A stretch of 64,000 nucleotides of DNA from Exiguobacterium sp. J17977 (GCF_018616375.1 NZ_JAEQBB010000002.1:248001-312000); one strand, 5' to 3'. Shown: positions 23,740 to 32,862, counted from the first letter of the stretch. Notes: generated from the sequence alone by a model not told the origin. Program-made: numbers and translations.

Positions 23740-24285
23740 TCACTCCCAATGTTGTTCCCATTGTTTTTCTTCTTCGATTACACGTAACTCTTCCGGCGTA
23801 ATCAAGAATAACTCCATCTGGTGTTTTCGTTTAGCCCCTTCGACGAGAAAACGAGGGCTTCCCCCCGTCTCTTCGTCATACAGCGTGATTAATCCTGCTG
23901 CTTTGTCCAAAAAGAAGGCGGTTTTTGCGCGCAATTGGCTCGGGTCCTCATATGGACGTTGGGTCAGCGGTTCAAAAAAGTCAGCCTCGAGCTGCATGCG
24001 GATGAACAGTTCTTGTTCAAACGGCTTATATTTCTCTTCCATCTGTAAAAAAGGTGGAAAGACGGCAATTTTGATTGGATACGTTTCCCTTAACTCTAAC
24101 AATACTTCTCCAGCCCACAATTCACAACCGTTCGTCCCACTAAAGATGAACCATTCGGCCCCAAGTTCGATCGCTTCCATTATCTTTCGCTCGTACGCTT
24201 CCTTGATGATATCGATGCCGGGATGGTCGGCTTTGAAGATGCCGAGCTCATGTGGACGATATCCGGTGATGGCGACAACTTTCAT
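23740..24285 (-). CDS. ypsA: SLOG-domain protein YpsA (DUF1273)
   Basis: A 181-residue Rossmann-like SLOG protein. YpsA affects cell division in Firmicutes when overproduced; its ligand is not settled. The fold is indicated by VVAITGYRPHELG at the N terminus, WFIFSGTNGCELWAGEVLLEL with the glycine-rich nucleotide loop, and AAGLITLYDEETGG. The ATG at 24285 overlaps the mrfB stop by 4 bases, so it is co-transcribed with the upstream repair genes and with gpsB downstream (gap of 6 bases). Confidence 0.92.
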   Translation of the reverse strand: MKVVAITGYRPHELGIFKADHPGIDIIKEAYERKIMEAIELGAEWFIFSGTNGCELWAGEVLLELRETYPIKIAVFPPFLQMEEKYKPFEQELFIRMQLEADFFEPLTQRPYEDPSQLRAKTAFFLDKAAGLITLYDEETGGSPRFLVEGAKRKHQMELFLITPEELRVIEEEKQWEQHWE

Positions 24286-25439
24286 GACCGCTTCCTTTCT
24301 AACCGGCTCATCCGATGACGGAGTGCCCGCATCTCGGTCAAGGCGGTCTGTCGAAGTACCGTCTCTTTCCGTTCCGAGAGCGTCAGCGCCTGCTCGGTGA
24401 ACGTGATGGCTCGGTTGATGTCTTTTTGGTGATGCTCGGCATATTTCGCCAACTCGACGAGCGCCTCGACCGTACCGACCTGTTCGAACAGCGGTAGCGC
24501 CTGCTCCATCTGCCCGGTCCGTTTCAACAGGAGCGCTTGACGCATCAAGGCACGTTTCGTCGGCCGCTCAAGGCGTTCATATTCTTGAAGCGCCGCCTCG
24601 GCGTTGCCGAGATCGTTCAACCAATGGGCCCGCTCTTCCCCGAACGGCGTCTCATCGGCTTCGACGAGATGACAAAGCCGTTTATAGAGTGAGACGAGAC
24701 TCAAGCAGTCGGCATGGTGGTGCTCGATGACGGGCTGGATGATATCCGGTTCCCGCTCCTTCACGTATTGGAAATAGTGCATCGGCGCCAAAAAGCCGGG
24801 CATGTCGTCCGTCCGGGCATGGCCGAAGTGGGCCTCGACCGCTTTGAGCGAGACCGATTCAAGCGTCGGTTTCAACAGACGACGTGAGGCATGCAACAAA
24901 TCGACGTGGCCGACGGCCGGGAGCGCCTTCACTTTTGAACGGACGAACGTGTGCCTTGTTTTGATTTGGGGCCAGTCGAACGACTTGCCGTTATACGTCA
25001 CGAAACGAACCTCGTCGCCGATGTCGTTCAAAAAGTGATAATAGAACGCCGTCTCGAACGCCGGGTGCGGCAACACATATTGAATCATCTCCAGATGATC
25101 GTCTTGGAAGCGCGCGAACCCGATTAAAAAGATTGAGGTGCCGGAGCCACGAAGCCCGGTCGTCTCGGTGTCCATGAACAGTACTTGTTCGGAGGGGACA
25201 TCGACTTGAAAGAACGGATGGGTCGATGTCGCGAGCGAGGCTTTCGCCGCTCCGAACGTATAGTCGTGATACGTCTCATCGAGTGGATACATCTGTTTCA
25301 AGCGGACGCACCACTCTTGCTCGAACGTCAAAATCTCTCCGCCGCGCTCGCGCCATTTCGCCTGTTCAACGTCGTCCGGCGTCACGGTCACTTGTTTCGG
25401 TTCATTCGTTTTAATAAGTCGTGATAGTTTTGCTTTCAT
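24282..25439 (-). CDS. mrfB: RNase H-like exonuclease MrfB (YprB) with TPR tail
   Basis: A DEDD-family 3'-5' exonuclease that acts with the MrfA helicase in mitomycin C lesion repair in B. subtilis. Of 385 residues, about 90-260 form the nuclease: FMDTETTGLRGSG (two acidic residues), FVTYNGKSFDWPQIKTR, and EHHHADCLSLVSLYKRL (late His/Asp). Residues 270-380 are helical TPR-like repeats (WLNDLGNAEAALQEYERL, GQMEQALPLFEQ). The ATG overlaps the mrfA stop by 4 bases, confirming the pair. Confidence 0.9.
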   Translation of the reverse strand: MKAKLSRLIKTNEPKQVTVTPDDVEQAKWRERGGEILTFEQEWCVRLKQMYPLDETYHDYTFGAAKASLATSTHPFFQVDVPSEQVLFMDTETTGLRGSGTSIFLIGFARFQDDHLEMIQYVLPHPAFETAFYYHFLNDIGDEVRFVTYNGKSFDWPQIKTRHTFVRSKVKALPAVGHVDLLHASRRLLKPTLESVSLKAVEAHFGHARTDDMPGFLAPMHYFQYVKEREPDIIQPVIEHHHADCLSLVSLYKRLCHLVEADETPFGEERAHWLNDLGNAEAALQEYERLERPTKRALMRQALLLKRTGQMEQALPLFEQVGTVEALVELAKYAEHHQKDINRAITFTEQALTLSERKETVLRQTALTEMRALRHRMSRLERKRS

Positions 25440-27685
25440 ATCGTTCCTTTCAATGCTTGCAACTGTCTGACGACCTGTTGTTTAAAGTCACCGTAGCCAA
25501 TCATCCCGACACAGCGCGGACAGCCGCTCTCGCACGGACAATCGTCGACCGTGCGAATGGCCGCGTCCAACACGTCGTCGGCGTCGCGATAGAGTGCCTC
25601 GCTCAGCCCGATGCCGCCCGGGTAACGGTCATATAAATAGACGGTCGGTTTACTCGTATGCGTCGCTTTCATTTGAATCGTCGTGAACAGATCGAGCGTG
25701 TCGCACATCAAATAGAGCGGGGCCAAGCGTCGCAACAGGTCGCTGACCGCTTCGAGCTGGTCTTCCATGTCGGCTTCCGAGTAGGCGAACCGCTCATCGA
25801 GCGTGAACCAGGTCGCGGTCGTATGCAGTTCCCGTTCCGGCAAGTGAATCGGTCCGGAACCGATATTCTCATGCGTCCCGAACTTGATTTTCTTGAACAG
25901 TGTCGCCATCGCGATGACCGACACTTCCCCGAACGTCTTCACGCCGGTCGTATTGTTCTCTTCCAACACTTTCAGTTCGACCGCCAAATTGGCGTCCGTA
26001 TAGTAGTCGACGTCGACACGTCGGACGTACGCTTTCTTCTCTTCGAAGTCGAGCCGTTCGACTTGATACTGCTCGGCGCCATGTAAATAGATGGCTTCGT
26101 CATGAAGTAACGTCATCGCGCTGAACGTATCCATCTCGCCGATGACTTGGTTCTTCGCGGTTTGATCGACGATGACGACGTTCTCTTGGTCACTCGTTCG
26201 AAGCGAGATGTCATGGGCCGGGAACGCATCGGTCATCCAATAATATTTATCGGCCCGTTCGTGCAGGATGTGGGCGTCCGTCAAGAAATCGAGAATCTCT
26301 TCCGTCTCGACCGTTCCGAATCGCTCCCCTTTCTGGAAAGGCAGTTCGAAGGCGGCACATTTCATATGGTCGACGAGGATGATTAAATTGTTCGGATCGA
26401 GCCGCGCCGCTTCCGGAGACCGGTCTAAAATCAAATCGGGTTGTTCGACGACGAGTTGATCGAGCGATGACGACGAGGCGACGAAGATGACGAGCGCCTC
26501 GGAATGACGGCGTCCGGCCCGCCCGGCTTGTTGCCACATCGAGGCGACCGTGCCCGGATAGCCATTTAAGACACACGCTTGCAATTGGCCGATATCGACG
26601 CCGAGTTCGAGCGCATTCGTCGAGACGACGGCTTTAATCTCTCCGTTACGGAGCCGGCGTTCGATTTCGCGACGCTCCGATGGCAAATAACCACCCCGGT
26701 ATCCGACAATCGATTTAGGACCAAGCTCGCGCCGCGTCAATTCTTGTAAATACGTCAACAACACTTCGACCCTTACGCGTGAGCGGGCGAAGACGATCGT
26801 CTGGATGTCCGCCTCGACCAGTTTTGAAGCGATGCGCTTCGTCTCGAGCGTCGCACTCCGGCGAATACCCAGCGCTTCATTGACGACGGGCGGGTTATAG
26901 AAAATCAAATGCTTTTTGCCTTGTGGTGCCCCGTTATTGTCGACGAGGACGACGTCTTCTTCGGTCAACAGTTCAGCCAGCTCGACCGGGTTGGCAATCG
27001 TCGCCGACGTCATAATCCATTTCGGATGACTCCCGTAATAGGCGCAAATCCGTTTCAGGCGGCGGAAGACGTTGGCGACATGGCTGCCGAATACACCGCG
27101 ATACGTATGCAACTCATCGACGACGATATATTCTAAATTCTCGAACAAGCGAATCCATTTCGTATGGTGCGGCAAGATGCCGGAATGTAGCATGTCTGGA
27201 TTCGTGATGACGATATTGCCGGCGTCACGTACTTTCGTCCGGGCTGCCGGTGCCGTGTCGCCATCATAGGTGAAGCAACGCAAATCGCCCTCGAGCGCTT
27301 CGACCATCTCCATCAAATCGCTGTTTTGGTCTTGCGCGAGCGCCTTCGTCGGGTACAGGTAGAGCGCCCGAGCATTCGGTTGTTCAATCATTTTCGACAG
27401 GACGGGCAGGTTGTAACAGAGGGTCTTCCCGGAGGCGGTCGGTGTGACGATGACTGTCGAGTTTCCACGCGACGTCTGCTCGATCGCTTCAGCTTGATGG
27501 GTGTACAGTTGTTCAATTCCCCGGCCATGCAGCACCCGGACGAGATCTGGTGGCACACTCGACGGAATCGGTGCATAGCGGGCCGGTTTCGCGTCGACCG
27601 TATGCCAATGTGTCACGTTTTGAGAAAAAACCGGGTCGGTCTTGAGCGTATGGATCATTTCTTCCACGGAACGTTTTTTCCGCAT
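25436..27685 (-). CDS. mrfA: DEAD/DEAH-box helicase MrfA (YprA)
   Basis: A superfamily 2 DNA helicase of about 749 residues with Walker A VTPTASGKTLCYNLP, the DEXH box YIVVDELHTYRGVFG, motif VI QQAGRAGRRHSEAL and a C-terminal DUF1998/MZB-like domain with the four-cysteine cluster CPCESGCPRC. MrfA and MrfB form a nucleotide-excision-independent repair route for mitomycin adducts in B. subtilis. I chose the ATG at 27685, with GAAGGTGA about 7 bases upstream; the longer GTG start is part of that site. The Cys cluster is intact. Confidence 0.94.
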   Translation of the reverse strand: MRKKRSVEEMIHTLKTDPVFSQNVTHWHTVDAKPARYAPIPSSVPPDLVRVLHGRGIEQLYTHQAEAIEQTSRGNSTVIVTPTASGKTLCYNLPVLSKMIEQPNARALYLYPTKALAQDQNSDLMEMVEALEGDLRCFTYDGDTAPAARTKVRDAGNIVITNPDMLHSGILPHHTKWIRLFENLEYIVVDELHTYRGVFGSHVANVFRRLKRICAYYGSHPKWIMTSATIANPVELAELLTEEDVVLVDNNGAPQGKKHLIFYNPPVVNEALGIRRSATLETKRIASKLVEADIQTIVFARSRVRVEVLLTYLQELTRRELGPKSIVGYRGGYLPSERREIERRLRNGEIKAVVSTNALELGVDIGQLQACVLNGYPGTVASMWQQAGRAGRRHSEALVIFVASSSSLDQLVVEQPDLILDRSPEAARLDPNNLIILVDHMKCAAFELPFQKGERFGTVETEEILDFLTDAHILHERADKYYWMTDAFPAHDISLRTSDQENVVIVDQTAKNQVIGEMDTFSAMTLLHDEAIYLHGAEQYQVERLDFEEKKAYVRRVDVDYYTDANLAVELKVLEENNTTGVKTFGEVSVIAMATLFKKIKFGTHENIGSGPIHLPERELHTTATWFTLDERFAYSEADMEDQLEAVSDLLRRLAPLYLMCDTLDLFTTIQMKATHTSKPTVYLYDRYPGGIGLSEALYRDADDVLDAAIRTVDDCPCESGCPRCVGMIGYGDFKQQVVRQLQALKGTI

Positions 27686-27699
27686 GAGGTTCACCTTCT

Positions 27700-28260
27700 T
27701 TACGATTTCGAAGGTGCGAGTCGCTCCACGATTGCTTTCACTTCGCCAATCCGTTCATCGCGCACGAGCCGATGGACGGCAGGTAAACGCAGCACAGCCA
27801 TTTCTTTGAAAGACTCGGCGACATGTCCATTCTCTTCTTCGAGTCGAATGATCGCATCGTCGTACAACCGTTGCGTCGACCGTCCGAACAAGACGATGGT
27901 ATGTAGCTTCGTACATTTCGAATGAACGGCTTGCAAATGTTTCGTGTAACGCTGCACCGCTTTATGGTAGTCTTCATGCGTTGCGAGCGCTTGACGCTTG
28001 CCTCGCAGAAGTTCTGGATAGAATGGTTCGTCGCCGAGGAACATCGTCTCGACGCCGATTCGTTTCAAATAAGGATGGCCACTGGCCTCGGCTATCGCTT
28101 GATCATCAATCAAACGTCCGAACGGAATCGACTCCTCGACGAGCAATCGGCTCATTTTCAAGCCGTTGATACCGTGTAACGGAATACCTAAATCATCGTC
28201 TTGCAGTCGGTCGATCACAAACAACACTTTCATCTTGCGTTTCAGTGAGAGTTGTACCAT
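27700..28260 (-). CDS. Hypothetical protein upstream of mrfAB, 186 residues
   Basis: Not recognised. The start KVLFVIDRLQDDDLGIPLHGINGLKMSRLL and the later LHTIVLFGRSTQRLYDDAI look like strand-helix units of an alpha/beta fold; the pattern is faintly like uracil-DNA glycosylase-type proteins, but I cannot defend that. It ends 14 bases before the mrfA start on the same strand and is probably co-transcribed with mrfA-mrfB. AGGATGGTG lies upstream of the ATG. Its position suggests a DNA-repair-linked role (inference only). Confidence 0.72.
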   Translation of the reverse strand: MVQLSLKRKMKVLFVIDRLQDDDLGIPLHGINGLKMSRLLVEESIPFGRLIDDQAIAEASGHPYLKRIGVETMFLGDEPFYPELLRGKRQALATHEDYHKAVQRYTKHLQAVHSKCTKLHTIVLFGRSTQRLYDDAIIRLEEENGHVAESFKEMAVLRLPAVHRLVRDERIGEVKAIVERLAPSKS

Positions 28261-28309
28261 GTGTCACCATCCTATTCGCTTTCTTTTCATTATAGCAAAC
28301 GAAACAGAA

Positions 28310-28336
28310 AAACAGGGCGCTGATGTCGCCCTGTTT
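28310..28336 (-). terminator. Terminator of recU-ponA
   Basis: AAACAGGGCG and CGCCCTGTTT with a 7-base loop, then TTTTTC on the minus strand, 14 bases after the ponA stop. Confidence 0.88.
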
Positions 28337-28350
28337 CCTGTGAATCGGTT

Positions 28351-31002
28351 TTAGTCACGATCACCGTTGCCATTCCCGTTGCCGTTACCCCGGCCATTCG
28401 AGTCTGTCGATTGACGGCTGACGTCTCCGTTCGAATCCGTTTCGCCATCAGTCTCATCTGCTGGCGGTTCTTCTTCGGTCGGTGGTTCCGTGTTCTCGTC
28501 TTCGGTGTTCGTGTCGTTCCCGTTATTCTCATTGTTACCATTATTGTTATTGCTGTTATTGCTGTTATTGCCGTTGTTGCCGTTGTTCTCATTATTTTGA
28601 CCATCGGTTTGATCGCCTTCTTCTTCAGGCGGCGTCTCTTCCGTGGTTGGCTCTTCTTCCTCTTCGGCCGGAGGCTCCTCGCTCCGTTCGACGGTATACG
28701 TAGTCTGAAGCGGGCTCGATTGTTGATCGCCGACGAGCGCGTTCGTCGCGTTGGCGACAATCGTGAACGTCGTCTGACCTGAAGCGAGATCAGCGATAGC
28801 GATGCTCGTGTCCTCGGTTGTCCCGACGACACGCTCGCTTCCGTCCGGACGTTTTTCGGTCACCGTGAACGAAAGTCCTTGGTAGCCAGCGGCTTGTACC
28901 CCTTGTGTGTCATAAGACCACGAGAGTGTACCCCTTCCAGCAGGCACATCATAGTCAATCGATGCGCCGGTCGGAGCGGCCAGTTTATCCGGCTGTAAGT
29001 CTTTCGGTTTCGTCCCTTTGACGTACAACTCGTTGCCGAGCGAGAGCACCGACTCCGGTTGTTGGAAGCGTTCCGGCTGACCCGTCGCATTCGTCACTTC
29101 TTGCATCATATACTCGAAGTAGTACTGAGCATGGTCCTCCGCGAGCGCATTCTTATCAGCTCCTGGTGCTTTCCCGGTCCAGACCGAAATCGAATAGTCG
29201 GTCGTATAACCCGTGAACCACTTATCATTCGGATTTTTATCTTTATCGTTCGTCGTCCCGGTCTTACCGGCGACGTCCCAAGGGAATGCACCTGGTTTGT
29301 ATGTCCCGTTCGAACCGCTGACGACGTCACGAAGCATATCCGTCAACATGTAAGCTGTGTAGTCTTCCATCGCCTGTTTCGCCTTAATCGGTGAGTTGAT
29401 GGTCGAGCCGTCATTGAATTCAATCTTTTGAATCAAGTGCGGCTTCGTATACATGCCGTTCGTGCCGAGCGCGGCATAGGCAGCCGCCATTTGCGTCGTG
29501 CTTGCTTCCGCTACACCGAGACTGTTCGCAGGTAGCATCTCGTCACCCGAACGCGCCGGTTCGATGCCGACATTCTCGACGAATGATTCAATTGCCTCAG
29601 GTCCGAACTCTTCTTTTACTTCATTGAAGGCACGGACGGCCGGCGTGTTACCCGAAATTGTCAAGTAGTAGCGCATCGTGTTGGCGCCGCGATATCCTGT
29701 GTAATAGTTTCCAGGATTAAATTCATCCTCGCCAAACGGTTCATCCATCAAGATTTTCCCGGTCGACCATTGCGCGTTCTCAATCCCTGGACCGTAATCG
29801 AAGAACGGCTTCGCCGTCGACCCGATTTGGCGCTTCTCACGCGAATAGTCGCGATAGTTCTTATCGCCTTGTTTCGCTTGTTCACTGTCGATGACGGCGA
29901 TAATTTCACCTGTCTTCGTGTTCAATACGGTCGCCCCCATACGAAGATCGTCCGGGAACTCACTAGTTTGAAGGTTGACGTTATCATTCTTGATGTCGCT
30001 ATTGAACTTCGTGTGCAATTCTTTATTGATTGACGTGTACACTTTCAACCCTGTCCCGTAAATGTCCGCCTGCTCGAGACCGTAATCTTCTTCAAGCTCA
30101 GCTTGGACGCGAGCGTAAATCGAACGTGTATACGACTCTTCTTCCGATTGGGCACCTGGTGAGATGATGTCCGCAATCTCGACGTCGAGCGCCTCGTTGT
30201 ATTGTTCTTCCGTGATGTGACCGTCACGTTTCATCGACGAGAGCACTTGCTCTTGACGGTAACGCGTGAGTTCTTGGTCGCCACTGATCGGGTCGTAGGC
30301 GCTCGGACGTTGTGGGAGACCGGCCAAGATGGCCGCCTCTTGATAGTTCACTTCCGAGACCGGCTTATTGAAATACGTCTTCGAAGCCGCTTGGACGCCC
30401 CATGCCCCTGAACCGTAATAGTTCTTGTTCAAGTACATCTCTAAAATCTGTTCTTTCGTGTACTCACGCTCAAGTTTGATGGCAAGCCACTGTTCTTGCA
30501 GTTTCCGTTTCAACTTTTTATCCGTTGATAAGAACGACTGCTTGACGAGCTGTTGCGTGATCGTCGAACCACCTTCGGCTCCGAAGCCGTCGGTCACGTT
30601 CGCGAGCACGGCGCCACCGATACGGCGCAAGTCGACCCCGTTATGCTCATAGAAACGACGGTCCTCAATCGAGATGACCGCTTGTTGCATCACTTCTGAG
30701 ATATCGTCGATTGAGACGTACTCACGGATTTGTCCGTTCTCCTCGAGCGGTTCTCCTTCAGCCGATAACAGCTGAATCGGGTACGTATCGACCAATTTCT
30801 CTTCATCGAGCGGTGGTGCTGTCGCGATCGCATACGCGGTGTATGCGCCGCCGGCGATGACGCCGATGATGAATAAAATCCCTAAAATCGTTATGATGCG
30901 TCGAAACTTCGATTTCTTCGCTTTTGGTTTTGGCTTTTTGGCCGCTGGTTTACGTTTATTGGTCGTCGTGTCTTGTCGACGTGCCATCCGACTTCGTTCC
31001 AT
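28351..31002 (-). CDS. ponA: Class A penicillin-binding protein PBP1
   Basis: Bifunctional peptidoglycan glycosyltransferase and transpeptidase, 883 residues. Order: basic cytosolic tail, membrane helix (about 34-58), glycosyltransferase domain (EDRRFYEHNGVD, GGSTITQQLVKQ, KLEREYTKEQILEMYLN), transpeptidase with STAKPF (SxxK), SGNTPA (SxN) and VAGKTGTTND (KTG), a fibronectin-III-like domain (about 690-790), and a low-complexity tail rich in Glu/Pro/Thr then Asn and finally Gly-Asn repeats. The Asn-rich tail varies in length between strains of related species. The ATG has GGAGTG 8 bases upstream. GpsB binds the cytosolic tail of PBP1 in relatives. Confidence 0.96.
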   Translation of the reverse strand: MERSRMARRQDTTTNKRKPAAKKPKPKAKKSKFRRIITILGILFIIGVIAGGAYTAYAIATAPPLDEEKLVDTYPIQLLSAEGEPLEENGQIREYVSIDDISEVMQQAVISIEDRRFYEHNGVDLRRIGGAVLANVTDGFGAEGGSTITQQLVKQSFLSTDKKLKRKLQEQWLAIKLEREYTKEQILEMYLNKNYYGSGAWGVQAASKTYFNKPVSEVNYQEAAILAGLPQRPSAYDPISGDQELTRYRQEQVLSSMKRDGHITEEQYNEALDVEIADIISPGAQSEEESYTRSIYARVQAELEEDYGLEQADIYGTGLKVYTSINKELHTKFNSDIKNDNVNLQTSEFPDDLRMGATVLNTKTGEIIAVIDSEQAKQGDKNYRDYSREKRQIGSTAKPFFDYGPGIENAQWSTGKILMDEPFGEDEFNPGNYYTGYRGANTMRYYLTISGNTPAVRAFNEVKEEFGPEAIESFVENVGIEPARSGDEMLPANSLGVAEASTTQMAAAYAALGTNGMYTKPHLIQKIEFNDGSTINSPIKAKQAMEDYTAYMLTDMLRDVVSGSNGTYKPGAFPWDVAGKTGTTNDKDKNPNDKWFTGYTTDYSISVWTGKAPGADKNALAEDHAQYYFEYMMQEVTNATGQPERFQQPESVLSLGNELYVKGTKPKDLQPDKLAAPTGASIDYDVPAGRGTLSWSYDTQGVQAAGYQGLSFTVTEKRPDGSERVVGTTEDTSIAIADLASGQTTFTIVANATNALVGDQQSSPLQTTYTVERSEEPPAEEEEEPTTEETPPEEEGDQTDGQNNENNGNNGNNSNNSNNNNGNNENNGNDTNTEDENTEPPTEEEPPADETDGETDSNGDVSRQSTDSNGRGNGNGNGNGDRD

Positions 31003-31023
31003 TCACGCTTCACTCCTTCTATT

Positions 31024-31611
31024 TCAATCGAGCCATGCTTCAATCGCCGTCAAATAATCGATGGCGGGCATCGCCCGGGTTGGAACTTCAATTGCTTCTT
31101 GCTCGATATAGGAGAGCGGAATCGACTTGCGTCCCGATTCGCGCTGTTCCCACCAAACTAATAATTGCTCCGTTGATAACACATATTGCGTATTATAGCG
31201 GCTAAACCGAATGATGACAAAACAAATCCCTCCATGCCGCTCACACTCGCGCATGTGGTGGATTTGGTGGTCGTGGAAGTTTCCGAGCGGAAACGACGTT
31301 TTATTGTTCGTCTCTTTCGCTTCGAAATCGATATACTTGCCGCGATACACCCCATTATAATCGGTCGTCGATGCTTGCTTGAAATACGCCTCGGTCACTT
31401 TTGCCGCACTCCGTTTCGGATAATCGACTTTCACGATTTGCAGCGGCGTCGGTTTCTTATGGATGACCGCCCGACTGTGGAGCCGATAAAACTCGTTCGT
31501 GTCGTTCAGCAGCGTCTCGAGGTTCATCCCTCGGTTCGCATACGTCTGCGGATTCGAGCGGGCCGGTCCAGCCGAAGGTTTCGGCTTTTTTCCGTTTGGA
31601 TAGTGGAACAA
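31024..31611 (-). CDS. recU: Holliday junction resolvase RecU
   Basis: Cleaves four-way junctions in recombination and chromosome segregation. The restriction-endonuclease-like core is seen in GKYIDFEAKETNNKTSFPLG (Asp, Glu-x-Lys) and HDHQIHHM. I chose TTG at 31611: AGGGGTGA lies 5-6 bases upstream and the resulting start, Met-Phe-His-Tyr-Pro-Asn-Gly-Lys, lines up with the MIRYPNGK start I recall for B. subtilis RecU. A GTG three codons earlier is inside the ribosome binding site. It is co-transcribed with ponA, 21 bases downstream. Confidence 0.95.
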   Translation of the reverse strand: MFHYPNGKKPKPSAGPARSNPQTYANRGMNLETLLNDTNEFYRLHSRAVIHKKPTPLQIVKVDYPKRSAAKVTEAYFKQASTTDYNGVYRGKYIDFEAKETNNKTSFPLGNFHDHQIHHMRECERHGGICFVIIRFSRYNTQYVLSTEQLLVWWEQRESGRKSIPLSYIEQEAIEVPTRAMPAIDYLTAIEAWLD

Positions 31612-31629
31612 TGTCGTCACCCCTAATAT

Positions 31630-31753
31630 CTAGTTTAACAGGTTCGCCCAGCCGTTCCTTCCGTCTGAAGTCTGATTGTCGAGTTCTGTCGCTCGACTCC
31701 TGCGTGGATTTTCCGCAACCCATATCGTACCAAACTCCCGTATGTTAAACTAG
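31630..31753. repeat. Long-range inverted repeat bracketing the recU leader
   Basis: Perfect 11-base arms CTAGTTTAACA (31630-31640) and TGTTAAACTAG (31743-31753) enclose 102 bases with an internal 6-base hairpin GTCGAG...CTCGAC (31678-31697). The left arm ends about 6 bases from the recU ribosome binding site. The segment could fold as a leader RNA or hold two copies of a protein site. On the minus strand TTGACT near 31775 could be a -35. Confidence 0.5.
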
Positions 31754-31973
31754 TATGTAGTGTATTGTGTAGTCAAATTGACACGACCTTGTTACGGAAC
31801 AGCTATTTATTTTTCTGAAATAAGTCTTGTACTTATTAGCCAGTATCAGGCCGGATTAAACGCAGATTGACGGAAGTTTTTAAAAAGTGTGCAATAAATA
31901 GTGTAAACCAAGGTTGATAAACAATGAGCAGGCCCGCTTTTATAAGCAGTAGAGCCATGGTTGGAGGAGTAAG
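31754..31973. other. AT-rich intergenic region upstream of the DUF3800 gene
   Basis: No gene seen. Two hairpins that share bases and exclude each other lie at 31807-31823 (TTATTT-N5-AAATAA) and 31819-31837 (AATAAGT-CTTGT-ACTTATT). A plus-strand promoter candidate is TTGACG (31867-31872), 17 bases, TGCAAT (31890-31895). The region is more AT-rich than its neighbours. Confidence 0.5.
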
Positions 31974-32825
31974 ATGGAAACACAAAAGAAGTATGTCATG
32001 TTCGTCGACGAGACGGGGACGCCCAAGGGGAACACGCAATTCAACTTGACCGGCGTCTTGATGGAATATAAATATGCAATTGATGCCGACGAAGCCGGTA
32101 TGCCTTGCGAATTGAAACGTCGGTTACACGCCTTCAAACGCGACGTGTTCAAGACAGAGAACATCCCGCTCCATTTAAAAGAGATTTTAAAGGCCGAGCA
32201 TCCTTACGGGAAAGAAGACGGCATCACGATCGATATGCTTCGTGATTTCTGGAACAAGTTGCCTGATTTCTTGCGCGATATCGACTGCACGATCGTCAGC
32301 GTCGAGGTCGATAAACAAAAGCTACATGACTTCTACTCGACACCGAAAGACCCGTACGTCGTCGCGTTCGCCCACTTGATGAAATCGTTTTATGCGTTCT
32401 TGGAAGAGACGGAAGCCGTCAGCGCCCGCGTCGTCTTGGAGTCACGAGATGACTATCAGAACTTGCTCATCCAAAAAGCGTTCTTCGATATCTTCAATTC
32501 GGGAACGGTCCATCTCGATGTCGAGAAGAGCCGTCAAAAAATCAAAGGTTTCATCTTTTCCGAGAAGCAGAACACGGTGTATCAGTCTGGGCTTGAAATC
32601 GCTGACCTCGTCTGCCTCCCGCTCTCGCGTGTGCGCCGCGGCGTCATCGAAGTAAAACCACGGTTCGTCCATTATGGGGATGAGAACCGCATCTTTAAAG
32701 CCATCAAGGACAAGATTTACATTCGTAAAGAAAGTCCTGACCAAGATTTCCGCAACTGGGGATTCAAAAAAGTACCGATTACGAAAAAGCGCCGCGAATG
32801 GAGCGACCATCCGTGGAACCACTAA
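31974..32825 (+). CDS. DUF3800 domain-containing protein
   Basis: A 283-residue soluble protein starting with the DUF3800 signature YVMFVDETGTPKG and containing the late ADLVC motif (GLEIADLVCLPLSRV). DUF3800 proteins are predicted to have an RNase H-like fold and often occur in variable or defence-rich regions; no activity is established. GGAGGAG lies 6 bases before the ATG. It is the only plus-strand gene between 22.8 and 46.6 kb and occupies the place where B. subtilis has ypoC, between nth and ponA/recU. Codon use looks like its neighbours. Confidence 0.85.
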   Translation: METQKKYVMFVDETGTPKGNTQFNLTGVLMEYKYAIDADEAGMPCELKRRLHAFKRDVFKTENIPLHLKEILKAEHPYGKEDGITIDMLRDFWNKLPDFLRDIDCTIVSVEVDKQKLHDFYSTPKDPYVVAFAHLMKSFYAFLEETEAVSARVVLESRDDYQNLLIQKAFFDIFNSGTVHLDVEKSRQKIKGFIFSEKQNTVYQSGLEIADLVCLPLSRVRRGVIEVKPRFVHYGDENRIFKAIKDKIYIRKESPDQDFRNWGFKKVPITKKRREWSDHPWNH

Positions 32826-32862
32826 AAACTGCCTTGCCGACATGTTCGGCAAGGCAGTTTTT
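32824..32862. terminator. Bidirectional terminator between DUF3800 gene and nth
   Basis: AAAAACTGCCTTGCCGA pairs perfectly with its complement at 32846-32862 around CATGT; both strands end in a T run. Confidence 0.94.

Noticed and set aside
28511-28608. Possible CRISPR-like or satellite repeats
   Set aside because: The repeats are short trinucleotide runs inside the ponA coding frame, without spacers.
28290-28832. 180-codon minus-strand frame inside the ponA 3' end
   Set aside because: Out-of-frame reading of the repetitive Asn/Glu tail; it gives an Arg/Thr-rich nonsense sequence.
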